From Merdicola sp905200315 (GTDB lineage: Bacteria; Bacillota; Clostridia; TANB77; CAG-508): 64,000 bases of DNA. The position numbers and the translations under genes were made by a program. The stretch is from contig CABPZP010000001.1 of the NCBI GenBank assembly GCA_902461935.1, positions 1 through 64,000 of the forward strand. The letters run 5' to 3'. The notes beneath the pieces were generated by a model. That model was not told the DNA's origin, ran no database searches, and saw nothing but the letters and a program-made list of their open reading frames with translations. Positions 62,121 through 64,000 of this stretch are shown here, in pieces (within the stretch, counting starts at the first letter, position 1; the number at the start of each line of letters is the position of its first letter).

Positions 62121-62378
62121 TTAAGATTAGAATATTTAAAATCACATAAAAAAGCCGAATATATAATAATGTTTATGAACAAAACTTTAAGAAAACATAT
62201 TGTAGAAACTGACCAACAAGCTAAAAGAAGGTTTGAACTACTTATTAAACAAATGCTAAAAAGAAATCCTATTGATGAAAACTTGAAAGATACTGACCCT
62301 TTAGAATGGACTGGGCTTATGAATAATTATAAGCATTTAGCAGAAGAAATTGTATTAAATGAATTGATTTATTGTTAA
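62115..62378 (+). mobile_element. 5-prime-truncated TnpV gene of a conjugative-type transposon
   Basis: The plus-strand frame reads LRLEYLKSHKKAEYIIMF from the junction to RFELLIKQMLKRNPIDENLK and the TnpV signature EWTGLMNNYKHLAEEIVLNE. TnpV is a small transposon-borne protein. Here its N-terminal third is missing and the remaining frame begins exactly where the decayed surface gene ends. No other part of the transposon is visible, so it is a scar. Confidence 0.75.
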
Positions 62379-62383
62379 ATTCA

Positions 62384-62417
62384 TTTGAGCAGAGACTTAC
62401 TTGAATCTCTGCTCAAA
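62384..62417. terminator. Shared terminator of tnpV scrap and ABC exporter
   Basis: TTTGAGCAGAGA and TCTCTGCTCAAA pair perfectly with a 10-base loop, between convergent frames. Confidence 0.75.
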
Positions 62418-62443
62418 TTACATATATTGTCTTAAAATTTTTA

Positions 62444-64000
62444 TTAATTATTTTGAACTTTTTCCTTACTCATGTACAAATTATAATAATATCCTTGTTT
62501 TTCAATAAGTTCTTCATGATTTCCCATTTCTACAATCTTCTTATCATCTATAAATATAATTAGATCAGCATCTTTAATTGTATTTATTCTATGTGCAATT
62601 ACAAAAGATATTTTATTTTTTAAAATAACTTTATTTGCTTCCATAACATTTTTTTCAAATTCCAAATCTAAATTTGATGTTACTTCATCAAGTATTACAA
62701 CACTTCCATCTTTTAGAATTGCTCTAGCAAAACTTAATAATTGCTTTTCACCATAAGATAATATATCTGTTCCGAGCATCTATAATTGTATCATATCCAT
62801 TATCAAAAGTTTCTATTTTATCATTTATACCTATTTCTTTACAAACTTTTATAACATCTTCTAATTGCACATTATCATTTCCATACATTAGGTTATCTTT
62901 TATAGACATATTTAAAATGACAGGGTCTTGGAATACATATGAAATATTTTTTCTTAATTCACTTAACTTGTATTTTGTATAATCAATTCCATTTATTAAG
63001 ATTTGACCTTCTGTTAAATTATAAAATCGTGGAATTAAATTAACAAATGATGTTTTTCCCGCTCCGCTTTTTCCAACAACTGCAATTGTTATTGACTTAT
63101 CTATTTTTAAGTTTATATTTTCTAATATTGTGTTTACACCATCATAACTTAATTTTACATCTTTAAATTCTATTGAATCAATTTTTTCTAATTCTATTGT
63201 TCCTTTATCATCTTCTTTATTAATACTTACAATTTCTAAAATATTTATAAAACAATTATATTTGTTCATTACTCCATGTGTATGTTCTAATAGACTGTTC
63301 ATATGGCTACTAATATCACTGATATAATCTACTATTAGAATTATTGTTGAACCTAATCCAACACCTATTATGAGTTGATTTCCACCAATAATCAAAGTTA
63401 CGATTGTAGCAAAAAATGTTAATAAAGCAAATAAAGCTGTATGTAATCCTAAAATTTTACTAGATTTAATTAGTTCACATTTTGCTTTTCCTAACATTGA
63501 CTTAATATCATTAATATTTATTTCTTCTAATCTTAATGTTTTTGTAGTTGAAAAGCTATCTATATATTCATTAATTTTGCCTTGCAAATCAATTATAGAT
63601 TGCTGTAATTTTCTATAAGTTTTCATATTATTATTATAAAATGGTATCAATATAATATAAGATAGAATGAATATTCCTATAACAACTAATGCAATTTTCC
63701 AGTCTATAAATAACATTATAATTGATGTAATTAAAATACTTCTTATTCTTACTGCAAATATTCCTAAAAAATTCCATACAAATAATTGTGAAGATTCAAA
63801 ACTTTGCGTTGTTGTTAAAATAAATAAATTACCTACTTGTATTTTATCTAATTTGCTAATATCTGCATCTTGTATACTATTAAATACTTTATTTTTTATT
63901 TGCATATCATTATCATAATAACATGTTTTTCTTTGAATTTCCGAATATTTATCAAAGAAAAATCTAATTACTATAATTACAATCAAAATTGATGATAATA
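62444..64000 (-). CDS. ABC exporter (fused TMD-NBD) with +1 frameshift at CGGA, cut at window edge
   Basis: The gene enters from the right edge, so its first membrane helices are outside the window. The visible part has at least four membrane segments, Walker A VVGKSGAGKTSF near 63060, and the Q loop. At 62774-62772 the zero frame meets CGG (DA-R) and stops nine codons later. Skipping one base reads GGA (DAGTDILSYGEKQLLSFARA), restoring the signature region, Walker B VILDEVTSNLD and H loop AHRINTI to the stop at 62444. The motif LSYGEKQ is a modified ABC signature. Substrate is unknown. A separate gene starting at 62779 would lack Walker A. Confidence 0.88.

Noticed and set aside
14537..62774. 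Frameshifts as homopolymer sequencing errors
   Set aside because: None of the four lies in a homopolymer run, and all share the same tetranucleotide. Random assembly errors would not repeat the same context and always restore a Gly. Reads still need checking.
62444..62779. Separate ATP-binding gene starting at 62779
   Set aside because: It would lack Walker A and has no ribosome site. The frame continues from the upstream exporter by a single-base step at CGGA.
1..64000. tRNA or rRNA genes
   Set aside because: No cloverleaf-like segment with the TTCGANTC arm or rRNA sequence was noticed on either strand by eye.

Overview
The window looks like a chromosomal segment of a very AT-rich, endospore-forming clostridium. 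The support is a sporulation gene set (spoIIQ, spoIID, sigF-spoIIAB-spoIIAA, sigK, spoVS), a Gram-positive polC, a T-box leader ahead of pheST, and IPxTG-anchored and dockerin-bearing surface proteins. The prepilin-like proteins resemble those of uncultured gut Clostridia; that placement is inference. Nearly all genes run on the minus strand. The exceptions are asnB, rpsT, one rluA-type gene, a small HTH gene and a transposon scrap.

Layout: 0.3-4.1 kb holds early sporulation genes; 4.4-6.2 kb asnB; 6.4-12.5 kb tdk, mutS, hslO, a TagO-rubredoxin fusion and rpiB; 12.6-17.5 kb rpsT, sigK, a ZIP transporter, tcdA and a WG-repeat protein; 17.5-30.6 kb RNA modification genes (tgt, rluB, rluD, mtaB), lspA, two polytopic membrane proteins and T-box-pheS-pheT; 31-38 kb glyS and polC; 38.5-49.9 kb a GLUG surface protein, scpA-recX-recA, a solute-binding protein, spoVS-ymdB and ftsH; 50-64 kb alr, envelope and surface proteins, split transketolase, a prepilin-like protein, a decayed surface gene joined to a tnpV fragment, and an ABC exporter cut by the window edge.

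The main observation is a shared break in four unrelated, otherwise intact genes: a ZIP transporter, polC, alr and an ABC exporter. In each, one frame is left and the +1 frame entered at the same tetranucleotide, CGGA. The zero-frame codon is CGG; skipping its C and reading GGA (Gly) restores the family sequence. By eye CGG is otherwise absent in frame from the recognised genes; the one other in-frame CGG (CGGT) is in an 80-codon orphan frame. This suggests programmed +1 frameshifting or quadruplet decoding of CGGA as glycine. polC and alr should be essential, so simple pseudogenes are unlikely.

A second layer is dispersed repeats. Family A has a constant flank and a variable palindromic core, and some copies are translated in frame in surface proteins. 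Family B is about 210 bp, MITE-like, with a covarying hairpin. Family B interrupts the spoIIA operon between spoIIAA and spoIIAB. No rRNA, tRNA or CRISPR array was seen.
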